Shown: piece by piece, positions 8,770 through 16,825 of the stretch
Layout: each line of letters begins with the position of its first letter
How positions within the stretch are numbered: the first letter of the stretch is position 1
Assembly (NCBI RefSeq): GCF_003732225.1
Contig: NZ_MOBJ01000003.1
Coordinates: forward strand, 55,097-119,096
Source: Pseudomonas brassicacearum
GTDB lineage: Bacteria > Pseudomonadota > Gammaproteobacteria > Pseudomonadales > Pseudomonadaceae
Direction: 5' to 3'
Length of the DNA stretch: 64,000 nucleotides
Made by a program: the position numbers and the translations under genes
Notes under the pieces: model-generated
Told to the model about the DNA's origin: nothing
The model's database searches: none
What the model saw: only the letters and a program-made list of their open reading frames with translations

Positions 8770-10152
8770 ATGAGCCAACCTAAAGTGTCCTTCTACAACC
8801 TGGCCTGGCGCTGGCATTTTTATGCCGGGCTGTTTGTTGCGCCGTTCATGGTGATGCTGGCCTTGACCGGCATCGTTTACCTGTTCAAACCGCAACTCGA
8901 TCCGCTGATGTATGGCAGCCTGCTCAATGTGCCGGCCGGCCATCACACGGTCAGTGCCGACGAACTGCTGCGGCGTGTCAAAGAGGCTTATCCACAAGGC
9001 CAGATCAAACAGTACCTGCCACCGGTCAATGCCGAGCGCAGTGCGCAGTTTGTCGTTAAAAATGCCGGCAGCGAGCTCAACGTCTTCATCGACCCGTATC
9101 ACGCCGATATCCTCGGCGAGCAGGACGCGAAGAACAACCTGCAAGCCATTGCCCGGGCGATTCACGGCGAGTTGATGATCGGCACCGTCGGTGATCGGCT
9201 GGTCGAACTCGCTGCTGGCTGGGGCGTTGTGCTGGTGGTTTCCGGGGTATTTCTCTGGTGGCCACGCGGGCGAACCGGCGCCGGGATCTTGTGGCCGCGA
9301 TTCAGCAGTCGCGGACGTGTGCTCTGGCGTGATCTGCATGCCGTGACCGGATTCTGGGGCGCGGCGTTTCTGTTGGTGATGCTGCTCAGCGGCATGACCT
9401 GGACCGGTTTCTGGGGCAAGCAATACGCTGAAGTCTGGAACCGTTTTCCGGCGGCCATGTGGGACAACGTACCCACATCCGATCAGCAAGCCCGCAGCCT
9501 CAACACCGCTACCCGTCAGACCGTGCCCTGGGCCATGGAAAACACCCCGATGCCAATGTCCGGTGACCACGCCGAACACATGGCTCACAACGGCGGCAGC
9601 AGCGCCCCGGCCGCGCCGACCATCAACCTGCAAGACGTGCAGGACATCGCCGTTCAACACAAGGTCGAACCGGGTTACAGCATCACCTTTCCGACCACCG
9701 CCAGCGGCGTGTTCACCATCGCCGTGTTCGCCGATGATCCGCGCAACGACGCCACCCTGCATGTCGACCAGTACAGCGGCAAAGTGCTGGCCGACGTGCG
9801 CTGGCAGCAATACGGTAACGTCGCCCGCGCCACGGAAATGGGGGTGATGCTGCACGAAGGCAAGCTGTTCGGGCCGCTCAATCAGATCGTCGTGTTGCTG
9901 ATCTGCCTGATGATCCTGCTCAGCGCCGTCAGTGGAGTGGTGATCTGGTGGAAGCGCCGCCCGCAAGGCAAGCTCGGTGTTCCGCCGTTGCGTCACGACC
10001 TGCCGACCTGGAAAACCGGGGTGGTGATCATCCTCGCATTGGCGGTGGTATTCCCGTTGGTGGGTGCTTCGCTGATCGCGGTGTGGCTGCTGGACCGCGT
10101 GTTGCTGTCGCGCTTGAACCGCCAGCCTGAATCGGCCTCATCTTCATCCTGA
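8770..10152 (+). CDS. PepSY-associated transmembrane protein (PiuB-like)
   Basis: Inner-membrane protein of the PepSY-TM family, 460 residues, commonly found beside TonB receptors for metals and thought by some to act in periplasmic metal reduction or release. Transmembrane segments appear near residues 15-40 (FYAGLFVAPFMVMLALTGIVYLF in part), 145-165, 195-220, 370-395 and 415-440. A periplasmic loop near 265-285 is rich in Met and His (ENTPMPMSGDHAEHMAH), a plausible copper-binding patch. The ATG at 8770 has a GGAG site; an in-frame TTG 21 bases upstream is weaker. Reductase activity is inference. Confidence 0.82.
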   Translation: MSQPKVSFYNLAWRWHFYAGLFVAPFMVMLALTGIVYLFKPQLDPLMYGSLLNVPAGHHTVSADELLRRVKEAYPQGQIKQYLPPVNAERSAQFVVKNAGSELNVFIDPYHADILGEQDAKNNLQAIARAIHGELMIGTVGDRLVELAAGWGVVLVVSGVFLWWPRGRTGAGILWPRFSSRGRVLWRDLHAVTGFWGAAFLLVMLLSGMTWTGFWGKQYAEVWNRFPAAMWDNVPTSDQQARSLNTATRQTVPWAMENTPMPMSGDHAEHMAHNGGSSAPAAPTINLQDVQDIAVQHKVEPGYSITFPTTASGVFTIAVFADDPRNDATLHVDQYSGKVLADVRWQQYGNVARATEMGVMLHEGKLFGPLNQIVVLLICLMILLSAVSGVVIWWKRRPQGKLGVPPLRHDLPTWKTGVVIILALAVVFPLVGASLIAVWLLDRVLLSRLNRQPESASSSS

Positions 10153-10230
10153 ATACAGCGAGATGCCTACGGCAGCGCGGTTGACCTTACAATGTCGGCC
10201 CGCTGCAAACACCCGCCGAACGAGCACGCA

Positions 10231-11130
10231 ATGACCTCGCTGAACCTCACTCATCTCGCCTGGACACCACTGGGCCATGGCCACTGTCATCATCAGTTCC
10301 AACTGTGTGAGGCCAGTCTGCACGTGGCGGCCGGTGAGTTCGTCGGTTTGATCGGGCCCAACGGCAGCGGCAAGACCAGCCTGCTGCGCTGTGCCTATCG
10401 GTTCAGCAAACCGCAATCCGGCGAGGTGCATCTTGCCCATCACAACGTCTGGAAGCAGTCGTCGCGCTGGTGTGCGCAACGCATTGCGGTGGTGTTGCAG
10501 GAGTTTCCCGATGCCTTCGGCCTGACGGTCGACGAAGTGGTCGCCATGGGCCGCACTCCGCACAAAGGCCTGTTCGATGGCGATACCCTGGAAGACCGTC
10601 GGATCGCCGGGCAGGCACTGGAATCGGTGGGTCTCAAAGGCTTTGAAGACCACGCCTTTGCGACGTTGTCGGGCGGCGAAAAACAACGCGTCATCCTCGC
10701 CCGAGCCCTGACTCAGCAACCGCAATTGCTGATCCTCGATGAGCCGACCAACCACCTCGACCCACGCTATCAGCTCGAACTGCTGCAATTGGTCAAGCGC
10801 TTGCAGATCGGCACCCTGGCAAGCATCCACGACCTCAACCTGGCCGCTGCGTTCTGCGATCGGCTGTACGTGATCAACCACGGACGCATCGTCGCCAGCG
10901 GCACGCCAAAAGAAGTGCTGACCACCACGCTGCTGCGTGAAGTGTTCGGCGTCGAAGCGCTGATCGATGAACACCCGCTGTCTGGCTACCCCCGAATTAC
11001 CTGGATAACCCAACATGACCTTGCGCACCCTGCTCCGCTCCAGCCTGTCCATCGCCCTGCTGCTGGGCAGTGCCCAGACGTTCGCCGAAGCGACCCGTTA
11101 CCCGTTGACGATACAGAGCTGCAACCGTGA
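10231..11130 (+). CDS. FecE/FhuC-type ABC transporter ATP-binding protein
   Basis: ATPase of an iron-chelate/cobalamin-type importer. Walker A 'GPNGSGKTSL' lies near residue 45, signature 'LSGGEKQRV' near 150 and Walker B 'LLILDEPTNHLD' near 170, followed by the H-loop 'ASIHDLNLAA'. The start is the ATG at 10231; an upstream ATG at 10192 is less likely. It has a His-rich patch near the N-terminus (GHGHCHHQF). The family is normally about 255 residues, but this frame stays open to 299 residues and overlaps the next gene by 116 bases in another frame. The last ~38 residues may be a read-on extension. Substrate unknown. Confidence 0.87.
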   Translation: MTSLNLTHLAWTPLGHGHCHHQFQLCEASLHVAAGEFVGLIGPNGSGKTSLLRCAYRFSKPQSGEVHLAHHNVWKQSSRWCAQRIAVVLQEFPDAFGLTVDEVVAMGRTPHKGLFDGDTLEDRRIAGQALESVGLKGFEDHAFATLSGGEKQRVILARALTQQPQLLILDEPTNHLDPRYQLELLQLVKRLQIGTLASIHDLNLAAAFCDRLYVINHGRIVASGTPKEVLTTTLLREVFGVEALIDEHPLSGYPRITWITQHDLAHPAPLQPVHRPAAGQCPDVRRSDPLPVDDTELQP

Positions 11131-11974
11131 AGTGACGTTCAAGGAGGCGCCGAAACACGCGCTCAGTCACGACATCAACATGACCCAGATGATGCTCGCC
11201 CTCGGCCTCAAACCACGAATGGTCGGCTACAGCGGCATCAGTGGCTGGAAAGCCGTGACGCCCGAGATGCGGAGTATTCTCGACGGTCTGCCGGAACTCG
11301 CGGCCAAGTACCCGTCGGTGGAAACCCTGCTCAACGCCAACGTCGATTTCTTCTTCGCCGGCTGGGATTACGGCATGCGCATTGGCGGCGACCTGACGCC
11401 ACAAACCCTCGGGCCGCTGGGGATCAACGTTTATGAGCTGAGCGAGTCCTGCGCCTTCGTGATGAAGCGCCCGGCCGCCAGCCTGGATGACACCTACAAC
11501 GACCTGCGCAACCTCGGCAAGATCTTCGACGTGCAGGATCGCGCCAACCGGTTGATCGGCGATATGCAGGCGCAAGTGGCCGAGGTTCGCAAAGACCTGC
11601 CAACGGAAAAACCGCGCGTGTTCCTCTACGACAGTGGCGAGGACCGGGCCATGACCTCGGGACGCCTGGGTATGCCGCAAGCACTGATCGATGCCGCCGG
11701 CGGGCGCAATATTCTCGACGATGTCGAGGCGAGCTGGACCCGGGTCAACTGGGAGAACGTCGTCGAGCGCAACCCGCAGGTGATCGTGATCGTCGACTAC
11801 GGCGAAGTCAGCGCCGAGCAAAAGGAGCAATTTTTGCTGAACAACAAGGCCCTGCAATCGGTGGACGCGATCAAGAACCAGCGCTTCATCGTCATCCCTT
11901 ACGTGCAAGCCACGCCAGGGATCGACAACGTGCTGGCGGTTGAAACCCTGGCCAAGGGTTTCCACGGCGAATGA
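11015..11974 (+). CDS. FecB/BtuF-type ABC transporter substrate-binding protein
   Basis: Periplasmic binding protein of the metal-chelate class III fold, 319 residues. Signal peptide TLLRSSLSIALLLGSAQTFA is followed by 'YPLTIQSCNREVTFKEAPKHALSHDINMTQMML' (quoted in part), the usual strand-helix opening of the family, and 'GEDRAMTSGRLGMPQALIDAAGGRNI' in the C-terminal lobe. It starts inside the 3' end of the ATPase frame and overlaps the permease start as ATGA. The ligand cannot be read from sequence. The neighbours suggest a metal or metal chelate (copper, iron, cobalt or cobalamin). Confidence 0.87.
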   Translation: MTLRTLLRSSLSIALLLGSAQTFAEATRYPLTIQSCNREVTFKEAPKHALSHDINMTQMMLALGLKPRMVGYSGISGWKAVTPEMRSILDGLPELAAKYPSVETLLNANVDFFFAGWDYGMRIGGDLTPQTLGPLGINVYELSESCAFVMKRPAASLDDTYNDLRNLGKIFDVQDRANRLIGDMQAQVAEVRKDLPTEKPRVFLYDSGEDRAMTSGRLGMPQALIDAAGGRNILDDVEASWTRVNWENVVERNPQVIVIVDYGEVSAEQKEQFLLNNKALQSVDAIKNQRFIVIPYVQATPGIDNVLAVETLAKGFHGE

Positions 11975-12981
11975 TCAATCGTCGCTATGCCTTGTTGCTG
12001 ATTGCCCTCGGCGCGCTGTTGCTGGTGTCTTGTGTGGTATCGCTGGGCTTTGGCTCGGCACGGGTGCCGGTGGACGTGGTCTGGCGGATTCTGCTGCACA
12101 AGGCATTCGGTGCTGGCGAAGTGAACTGGAGCGCCGGACAGGAACATATCGTCTGGCTGATCCGCGTACCGCGCATGTTGCTTGGTGCGCTAGTGGGGGC
12201 CGGGCTGGCGCTGATCGGCGCGGTACTGCAAGCGGTGACGCGCAACCCGTTGGCCGATCCCCACCTGCTGGGCGTGACCTCTGGCGCGACCCTTGGCGCG
12301 GTGATCGTGGTGCTGCATGTCGGTGAAATCGTCGGCCTGCTGACCTTGCCCATCGCCGCGTTTATCGGTGCGTTGTTGAGCATGCTGATCGTCCTGGCCA
12401 TCGCCAACCGCAACGGTCGGCTGGACAGTGATCGGCTGCTGCTGTGCGGCGTGGCGGTGTCCTTCGTGATGATGGCGATTGCCAACCTGCTGCTGTTTCT
12501 TGGCGATCACCGCGCCAGTTCCGCGGTGATGTTCTGGATGCTCGGCGGCCTCGGGCTGGCGCGCTGGGAGTTGCTGGCAGTGCCGGCGGCCAGCGTGCTG
12601 CTCGGGCTGGTTTTACTGCTGGGTATGGCCCGGCCGCTGAATGCCTTGATGGCTGGCGAGCAAACCGCTGTCACACTCGGTCTGAACGCTCGCACGGTGC
12701 GTTTGCGGGTGTTTCTGATTGCCTCGCTGATGACCGGAGTGCTGGTGTCGATCAGCGGCTCCATTGGTTTTGTCGGGCTGATGGTGCCGCACATTGCGCG
12801 GCGTCTGGTCGGGGCCGAGCATCGGCGATTGCTGCCGGTGTGCGTGCTGCTGGGGAGTGTGTTTCTGGTGTGGGTCGATGTCGCGGCGCGCACCCTGATC
12901 GCCCCGGAGGATTTACCGATTGGGGTGGCCACGGCAGCCATTGGCGGGTTGTTTTTTATCGGGTTGATGCGCCGACGTTAA
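11971..12981 (+). CDS. FecCD-family ABC transporter permease
   Basis: Inner-membrane permease of the BtuC/FecCD family, 336 residues, with about ten hydrophobic helices. It contains the family segments 'RVPRMLLGALVGAGLALIGAVLQ', 'RNPLADPHLLGVTSGA' and 'GSIGFVGLMVPHIARRLVG' (quoted in part); the last is the coupling region contacting the ATPase. It overlaps the binding-protein stop by four bases. ATPase, binding protein and permease form a complete importer with no dedicated TonB receptor other than the copper receptor upstream. Confidence 0.9.
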   Translation: MINRRYALLLIALGALLLVSCVVSLGFGSARVPVDVVWRILLHKAFGAGEVNWSAGQEHIVWLIRVPRMLLGALVGAGLALIGAVLQAVTRNPLADPHLLGVTSGATLGAVIVVLHVGEIVGLLTLPIAAFIGALLSMLIVLAIANRNGRLDSDRLLLCGVAVSFVMMAIANLLLFLGDHRASSAVMFWMLGGLGLARWELLAVPAASVLLGLVLLLGMARPLNALMAGEQTAVTLGLNARTVRLRVFLIASLMTGVLVSISGSIGFVGLMVPHIARRLVGAEHRRLLPVCVLLGSVFLVWVDVAARTLIAPEDLPIGVATAAIGGLFFIGLMRRR

Positions 12982-13004
12982 CGCCGCAACAGCGACAACG
13001 TGTG

Positions 13005-13044
13005 GTGCGAGTGTATTTAAATTATATCCAATACACACTCGCAC
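13005..13044. repeat. Imperfect inverted repeat after ABC operon
   Basis: GTGCGAGTGTATT and AATACACACTCGCAC form a 13-bp stem with a two-base bulge around a 12-base AT-rich loop. No T-run follows, so it is not a clear terminator. The rest of 12982-13242 is AT-rich and shows no gene; it probably holds the promoter of the next small gene. Confidence 0.5.
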
Positions 13045-13242
13045 CTCATCCAAAAAGCCACCACGAGCCGAACGGCACAACTTCGAAAAATTTTGTTTTA
13101 AGTTGGCTTTGAGTAAGCAGGCAAATAAAACCCATAATCTCCGAGTTGCGAACAAGACAATAATTCATGCTCGCACGCCTCGACAAAGCTTATTCCCTAC
13201 AGCCAAACAACATAACTCCTACAAGAACGAAAAGAGGTCAAC

Positions 13243-13665
13243 ATGATCAAGAAGATCGTCGCATCCATCGCGTTCATTTCGGCTCCTGCATTGGCAGCCC
13301 AGCCCCCCTTCACAGGCACTGATTACAGCGGCCACTATGAATGCACGGGCATGGATAGCCATATCGGCGAATTTAAAGGCGTCGTCGACATGAAACTCAA
13401 TCCAGAGCAAAGTACCGGCGAATACGGCGCCTACCGCTTTACGCTGACCCTTACCGACAATTCCAGATACGACGGTTTCGCTGCCGCTTACTTGAAATCA
13501 CTGGCAATCTACTTCGCCCATACAGATCCGACACTAAAAGATTACGGTGTCGGCATTGCGAACGTTTCTTCAACTCCTGACGGAAAAGTCTCTTTCACCA
13601 AGTATTATTACGGCCCGGAGTACGAGGGCGGCGGTCACGGCATGGAAACCTGCGTCAGACGCTAA
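13243..13665 (+). CDS. Hypothetical secreted protein
   Basis: A 140-residue protein I do not recognise as a named family. It has a clear signal peptide (MIKKIVASIAFISAPALAAQ) and an AGAGG ribosome site. The mature part begins 'FTGTDYSGHYECTGMDSHIGEFKG' (quoted in part) and ends 'GHGMETCVRR', with two cysteines that could pair. The alternation of polar and hydrophobic residues suggests a small beta-rich, lipocalin-like fold, but that is only an impression. It is alone between the ABC operon and the urea operon, with lower GC upstream. Confidence 0.65.
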   Translation: MIKKIVASIAFISAPALAAQPPFTGTDYSGHYECTGMDSHIGEFKGVVDMKLNPEQSTGEYGAYRFTLTLTDNSRYDGFAAAYLKSLAIYFAHTDPTLKDYGVGIANVSSTPDGKVSFTKYYYGPEYEGGGHGMETCVRR

Positions 13666-13705
13666 CTTCCTTTTGCCCACGCGCCAGTATCGGTTGCTGT
13701 GACAA

Positions 13706-13720
13706 GCACCAATCTGGCGC
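13706..13720. promoter_or_regulatory. NtrC-like enhancer site
   Basis: GCACC-AATCT-GGCGC resembles the NtrC consensus GCACC-N5-GGTGC with one mismatch in the right half. It lies about 100 bases upstream of the sigma-54 promoter, a usual enhancer distance. This fits nitrogen control of urea uptake. Confidence 0.5.
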
Positions 13721-13814
13721 TCGCATCGCACCGCAGCGCACACCCCGCCCACTCATGGTGCGCAACTTCACTGCGAGCGTGCGCAAACACTGTTATTACT
13801 TGCCTTTCCCCAAC

Positions 13815-13831
13815 CGGGCACAGCCCTTGCT
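13815..13831 (+). promoter_or_regulatory. Sigma-54 promoter for urtA
   Basis: GGGCACAGCCCTTGCT contains the invariant GG and GC exactly ten bases apart (13817-13818 and 13829-13830), close to the consensus TGGCAC-N5-TTGC. Transcription would begin near 13842, about 54 bases before the urtA start. Urea transporter operons in proteobacteria are commonly sigma-54/NtrC controlled. Confidence 0.72.
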
Positions 13832-13895
13832 AAAGACCCTTCAGTAGTCCGCATCTGCCAACCAAGAAAACTCATAAGTTCATGGAGATCGCACA

Positions 13896-15161
13896 ATGAA
13901 GCGTCGCAGTTTGATCAAGGCTTTCACACTATCGGCAAGCATTGCCGCGATGGGCATGACCTGGAGTATCCAGGCCGCCGAGACCATCAAGGTCGGGATC
14001 CTGCACTCGTTGTCCGGGACCATGGCGATCTCCGAAACCTCGCTTAAAGACATGGCGCTGATGACCATCGACGAGATCAACGCCAAGGGCGGGGTCAACG
14101 GCAAGATGCTCGAACCGGTGGTGGTCGACCCGGCGTCGAACTGGCCGCTGTTCGCGGAAAAGGGCCGACAATTGCTGACCCAGGACAAGGTCGCGGTGGT
14201 GTTCGGCTGCTGGACATCGGTGTCGCGTAAATCGGTATTACCGGTGTTCGAAGAGCTCAACGGCCTGCTGTTCTACCCGGTGCAGTACGAAGGCGAAGAG
14301 ATGTCGCCGAACGTCTTCTACACCGGCGCTGCGCCGAACCAACAGGCGATCCCGGCGGTGGAATACCTGATGAGTGAAGAAGGCGGCAGCGCCAAGCGTT
14401 ACTTCCTGCTCGGCACCGACTATGTCTATCCGCGCACCACCAACAAGATCCTGCGCTCGTTCCTGCACTCCAAAGGTGTGGCGGACAAGGACATCGAAGA
14501 GGTCTATACGCCGTTCGGTCACAGCGACTATCAAACCATCGTCGCCAACATCAAAAAATTCTCGGCTGGCGGCAAGACGGCGGTCATTTCCACGGTCAAC
14601 GGCGACTCCAACGTGCCGTTCTATAAAGAACTGGCCAACCAGGGCCTGAAAGCCACCGACGTACCGGTCGTGGCCTTCTCGGTGGGCGAAGAGGAACTGC
14701 GCGGCATCGACACCAAACCGCTGGTGGGCAACCTGGCCGCGTGGAACTACTTCGAATCGGTGGAGAACCCGGTGAACCAGAAGTTCGTCGCCGACTGGAA
14801 AGCCTACGCCAAGAAACACAACCTGCCGGGCGCCGATAAAGCCGTGACCAACGACCCGATGGAAGCCACTTACGTCGGCATCCACATGTGGGCGCAGGCT
14901 GCAGAAAAAGCCAAATCCACCGATGTCGACAAGGTCCGTGAAGCTTTGGCTGGCCAGACCTTCGCCGCACCGTCCGGCTACACCCTGACCATGGACAAGA
15001 CCAACCACCACCTGCACAAGCCGGTGATGATCGGCGAGATCCAGGCCAACGGTCAGTTCAACGTGGTATGGCAGACCGAAGGGCCGATCCGCGCCCAGCC
15101 ATGGAGCCCGTTCATACCGGGTAACGACAAGAAGCCGGAGTATGCGGTGAAGAGCAACTGA
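13896..15161 (+). CDS. urtA: Urea ABC transporter substrate-binding protein UrtA
   Basis: Periplasmic urea receptor of the branched-chain-amino-acid/amide type, 421 residues. The N-terminus MKRRSLIKAFTLSASIAAMG has a twin-arginine-like start. The mature domain begins 'TIKVGILHSLSGTMAISETSL', diagnostic of UrtA, and contains 'VVFGCWTSVSRKSVLPVFEE' and 'GLLFYPVQYEGEE'. A GGAG ribosome site precedes the ATG. First gene of urtABCDE behind a sigma-54 promoter. A REP doublet separates it from urtB. Confidence 0.95.
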   Translation: MKRRSLIKAFTLSASIAAMGMTWSIQAAETIKVGILHSLSGTMAISETSLKDMALMTIDEINAKGGVNGKMLEPVVVDPASNWPLFAEKGRQLLTQDKVAVVFGCWTSVSRKSVLPVFEELNGLLFYPVQYEGEEMSPNVFYTGAAPNQQAIPAVEYLMSEEGGSAKRYFLLGTDYVYPRTTNKILRSFLHSKGVADKDIEEVYTPFGHSDYQTIVANIKKFSAGGKTAVISTVNGDSNVPFYKELANQGLKATDVPVVAFSVGEEELRGIDTKPLVGNLAAWNYFESVENPVNQKFVADWKAYAKKHNLPGADKAVTNDPMEATYVGIHMWAQAAEKAKSTDVDKVREALAGQTFAAPSGYTLTMDKTNHHLHKPVMIGEIQANGQFNVVWQTEGPIRAQPWSPFIPGNDKKPEYAVKSN

Positions 15162-15210
15162 GCCACTGGATGCCAGGCCCGAGCACCACGCCCGGGCCCG
15201 ACACAACTCC

Positions 15211-15300
15211 TGTGGGAGCGAGCTTGCTCGCGATTACGGTTTATCAATCAACATCAATGTTGCCTGACCCACCGCTATCGCGAGCAAGCTCGCTCCCACA
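15211..15300. repeat. REPIN (inverted REP pair)
   Basis: TGTGGGAGCGAGCTTGCTCGCGAT at 15211-15234 and its reverse complement at 15277-15300, separated by 42 bases. Lies between urtA and urtB, where the potential stem could lower expression of the downstream permease genes relative to the binding protein. Confidence 0.9.
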
Positions 15301-15322
15301 TTGTCCGCGTAAGGCCAATGAC

Positions 15323-16825
15323 ATGCCCACTGCCCTTTACCGCTTCATCCTCGCCATCGCGCTGTTGTTGCCGATGGCCGCCAATGCCGGGGACGCCGAA
15401 GATTTCGTCGCGGCCAATCCCGTGCAGCAAGCCAAGCTGTTGGAAGCCTGGGCCGCGCAACCCGATCCGGCGCGCATCGAACTGATCAACGCCTTGCAGC
15501 AGGGCCAGTTGACCGTCGACGGCGAAGCCAAAACCCTGCGCCTGAACAACCGCCTGCGAGGCTTGGTCGACACCGCGCTGGCCAGCCACCAACTGCTCGC
15601 CGCTGACGCCAAAGTGCGCTTGAGCGCCGCGCAGCAACTGCAAAAAAGTGCCAAACCGGCGCAACTGAAATTCCTCGATAAGCAACTGGCGGGCGAAAAA
15701 GACCCCAGCGTTCACGACGCCCTGAGCCTGGCGCTGGCCAACCTGCAACTGGTCGACAGTGACCCGGCCGTACGCCTCGCGGCCGTGCGCTTGCTCGGCG
15801 AAACCGGCGACCCACTGGCCCGCACCCGCCTCGAAGGCTTGCTCCAACCCGGCGTCGAAGCCGATGCCACGGTGCGCACGGCAGCTGAAACCAGCCTGGC
15901 CCAGGTCAAACGCAAACTGCTGGTCGGCGAATTGCTCGGCCAGGCCTTCAGCGGCATGTCCCTGGGTTCGATCCTGTTGCTGGCCGCCCTCGGTCTGGCG
16001 ATCACTTTCGGCCTGCTCGGGGTGATCAACATGGCCCATGGCGAGATGCTGATGCTCGGCGCCTACTCCACGTACGTGGTGCAGCTGCTGTTCCAGCGCT
16101 TCCTGCCGCAAGCCATCGAGTTCTACCCGCTGGTGGCATTGCCGGTGGCGTTTTTTGTCACCGCCGGCATCGGTATGGCACTGGAACGCACGGTGATTCG
16201 CCACCTCTATGGTCGGCCACTGGAAACCCTGCTCGCCACTTGGGGCATCAGCCTGATGCTGATTCAGCTGGTCCGATTGCTGTTCGGTGCGCAAAACGTC
16301 GAAGTGGCGAACCCGGCCTGGCTCTCGGGCGGGATTCAGGTACTGCCCAATCTGGTGCTGCCGTACAACCGCATCGTGATCATCGCGTTCGCGCTGTTTG
16401 TGGTGGTACTGACCTGGCTGCTGCTGAACAAGACCCGCCTCGGCTTGAACGTGCGCGCGGTCACCCAGAATCGCAACATGGCTGCCTGCTGTGGCGTACC
16501 CACCGGGCGCGTCGACATGCTCGCCTTTGGGCTCGGCTCGGGTATCGCCGGGCTTGGCGGCGTGGCCCTGAGTCAGGTCGGCAACGTCGGCCCGGATCTG
16601 GGCCAGAGCTACATCATCGACTCGTTCCTGGTGGTGGTGCTCGGCGGCGTTGGCCAACTGGCCGGCAGCGTGCTCGCCGCGTTCGGCCTGGGGATCGCCA
16701 ACAAGATTCTTGAACCGCAAATCGGTGCCGTACTTGGCAAGATCCTGATCCTCGCGCTGATCATTCTGTTCATTCAGAAACGCCCGCAAGGACTCTTCGC
16801 ACTGAAAGGACGGGTGATCGACTGA
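15323..16825 (+). CDS. urtB: Urea ABC transporter permease UrtB
   Basis: LivH-like permease for urea, 500 residues from the ATG at 15323. After a signal peptide (FILAIALLLPMAANAGDA) a hydrophilic helical region of about 185 residues, with repeat-like 'AVRLLGETGDPLARTRLEGLL', precedes the membrane part; this N-terminal extension is normal for UrtB. The membrane domain starts near 205 ('GMSLGSILLLAALGLAITFG') and includes 'GVINMAHGEMLMLGAYSTY' and 'LGGVGQLAGSVLAAFGLG'. The stop overlaps the urtC start as TGATG. Confidence 0.94.
   Translation: MPTALYRFILAIALLLPMAANAGDAEDFVAANPVQQAKLLEAWAAQPDPARIELINALQQGQLTVDGEAKTLRLNNRLRGLVDTALASHQLLAADAKVRLSAAQQLQKSAKPAQLKFLDKQLAGEKDPSVHDALSLALANLQLVDSDPAVRLAAVRLLGETGDPLARTRLEGLLQPGVEADATVRTAAETSLAQVKRKLLVGELLGQAFSGMSLGSILLLAALGLAITFGLLGVINMAHGEMLMLGAYSTYVVQLLFQRFLPQAIEFYPLVALPVAFFVTAGIGMALERTVIRHLYGRPLETLLATWGISLMLIQLVRLLFGAQNVEVANPAWLSGGIQVLPNLVLPYNRIVIIAFALFVVVLTWLLLNKTRLGLNVRAVTQNRNMAACCGVPTGRVDMLAFGLGSGIAGLGGVALSQVGNVGPDLGQSYIIDSFLVVVLGGVGQLAGSVLAAFGLGIANKILEPQIGAVLGKILILALIILFIQKRPQGLFALKGRVID

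Noticed and set aside
8746..9996. 416-codon minus-strand frame opposite the PepSY gene
   Set aside because: His/Gln-rich shadow translation of a GC-rich gene; the plus strand has clear membrane helices and family motifs.
15275..16789. 504-codon minus-strand frame opposite urtB
   Set aside because: Antisense shadow; UrtB coding on the plus strand is unambiguous.
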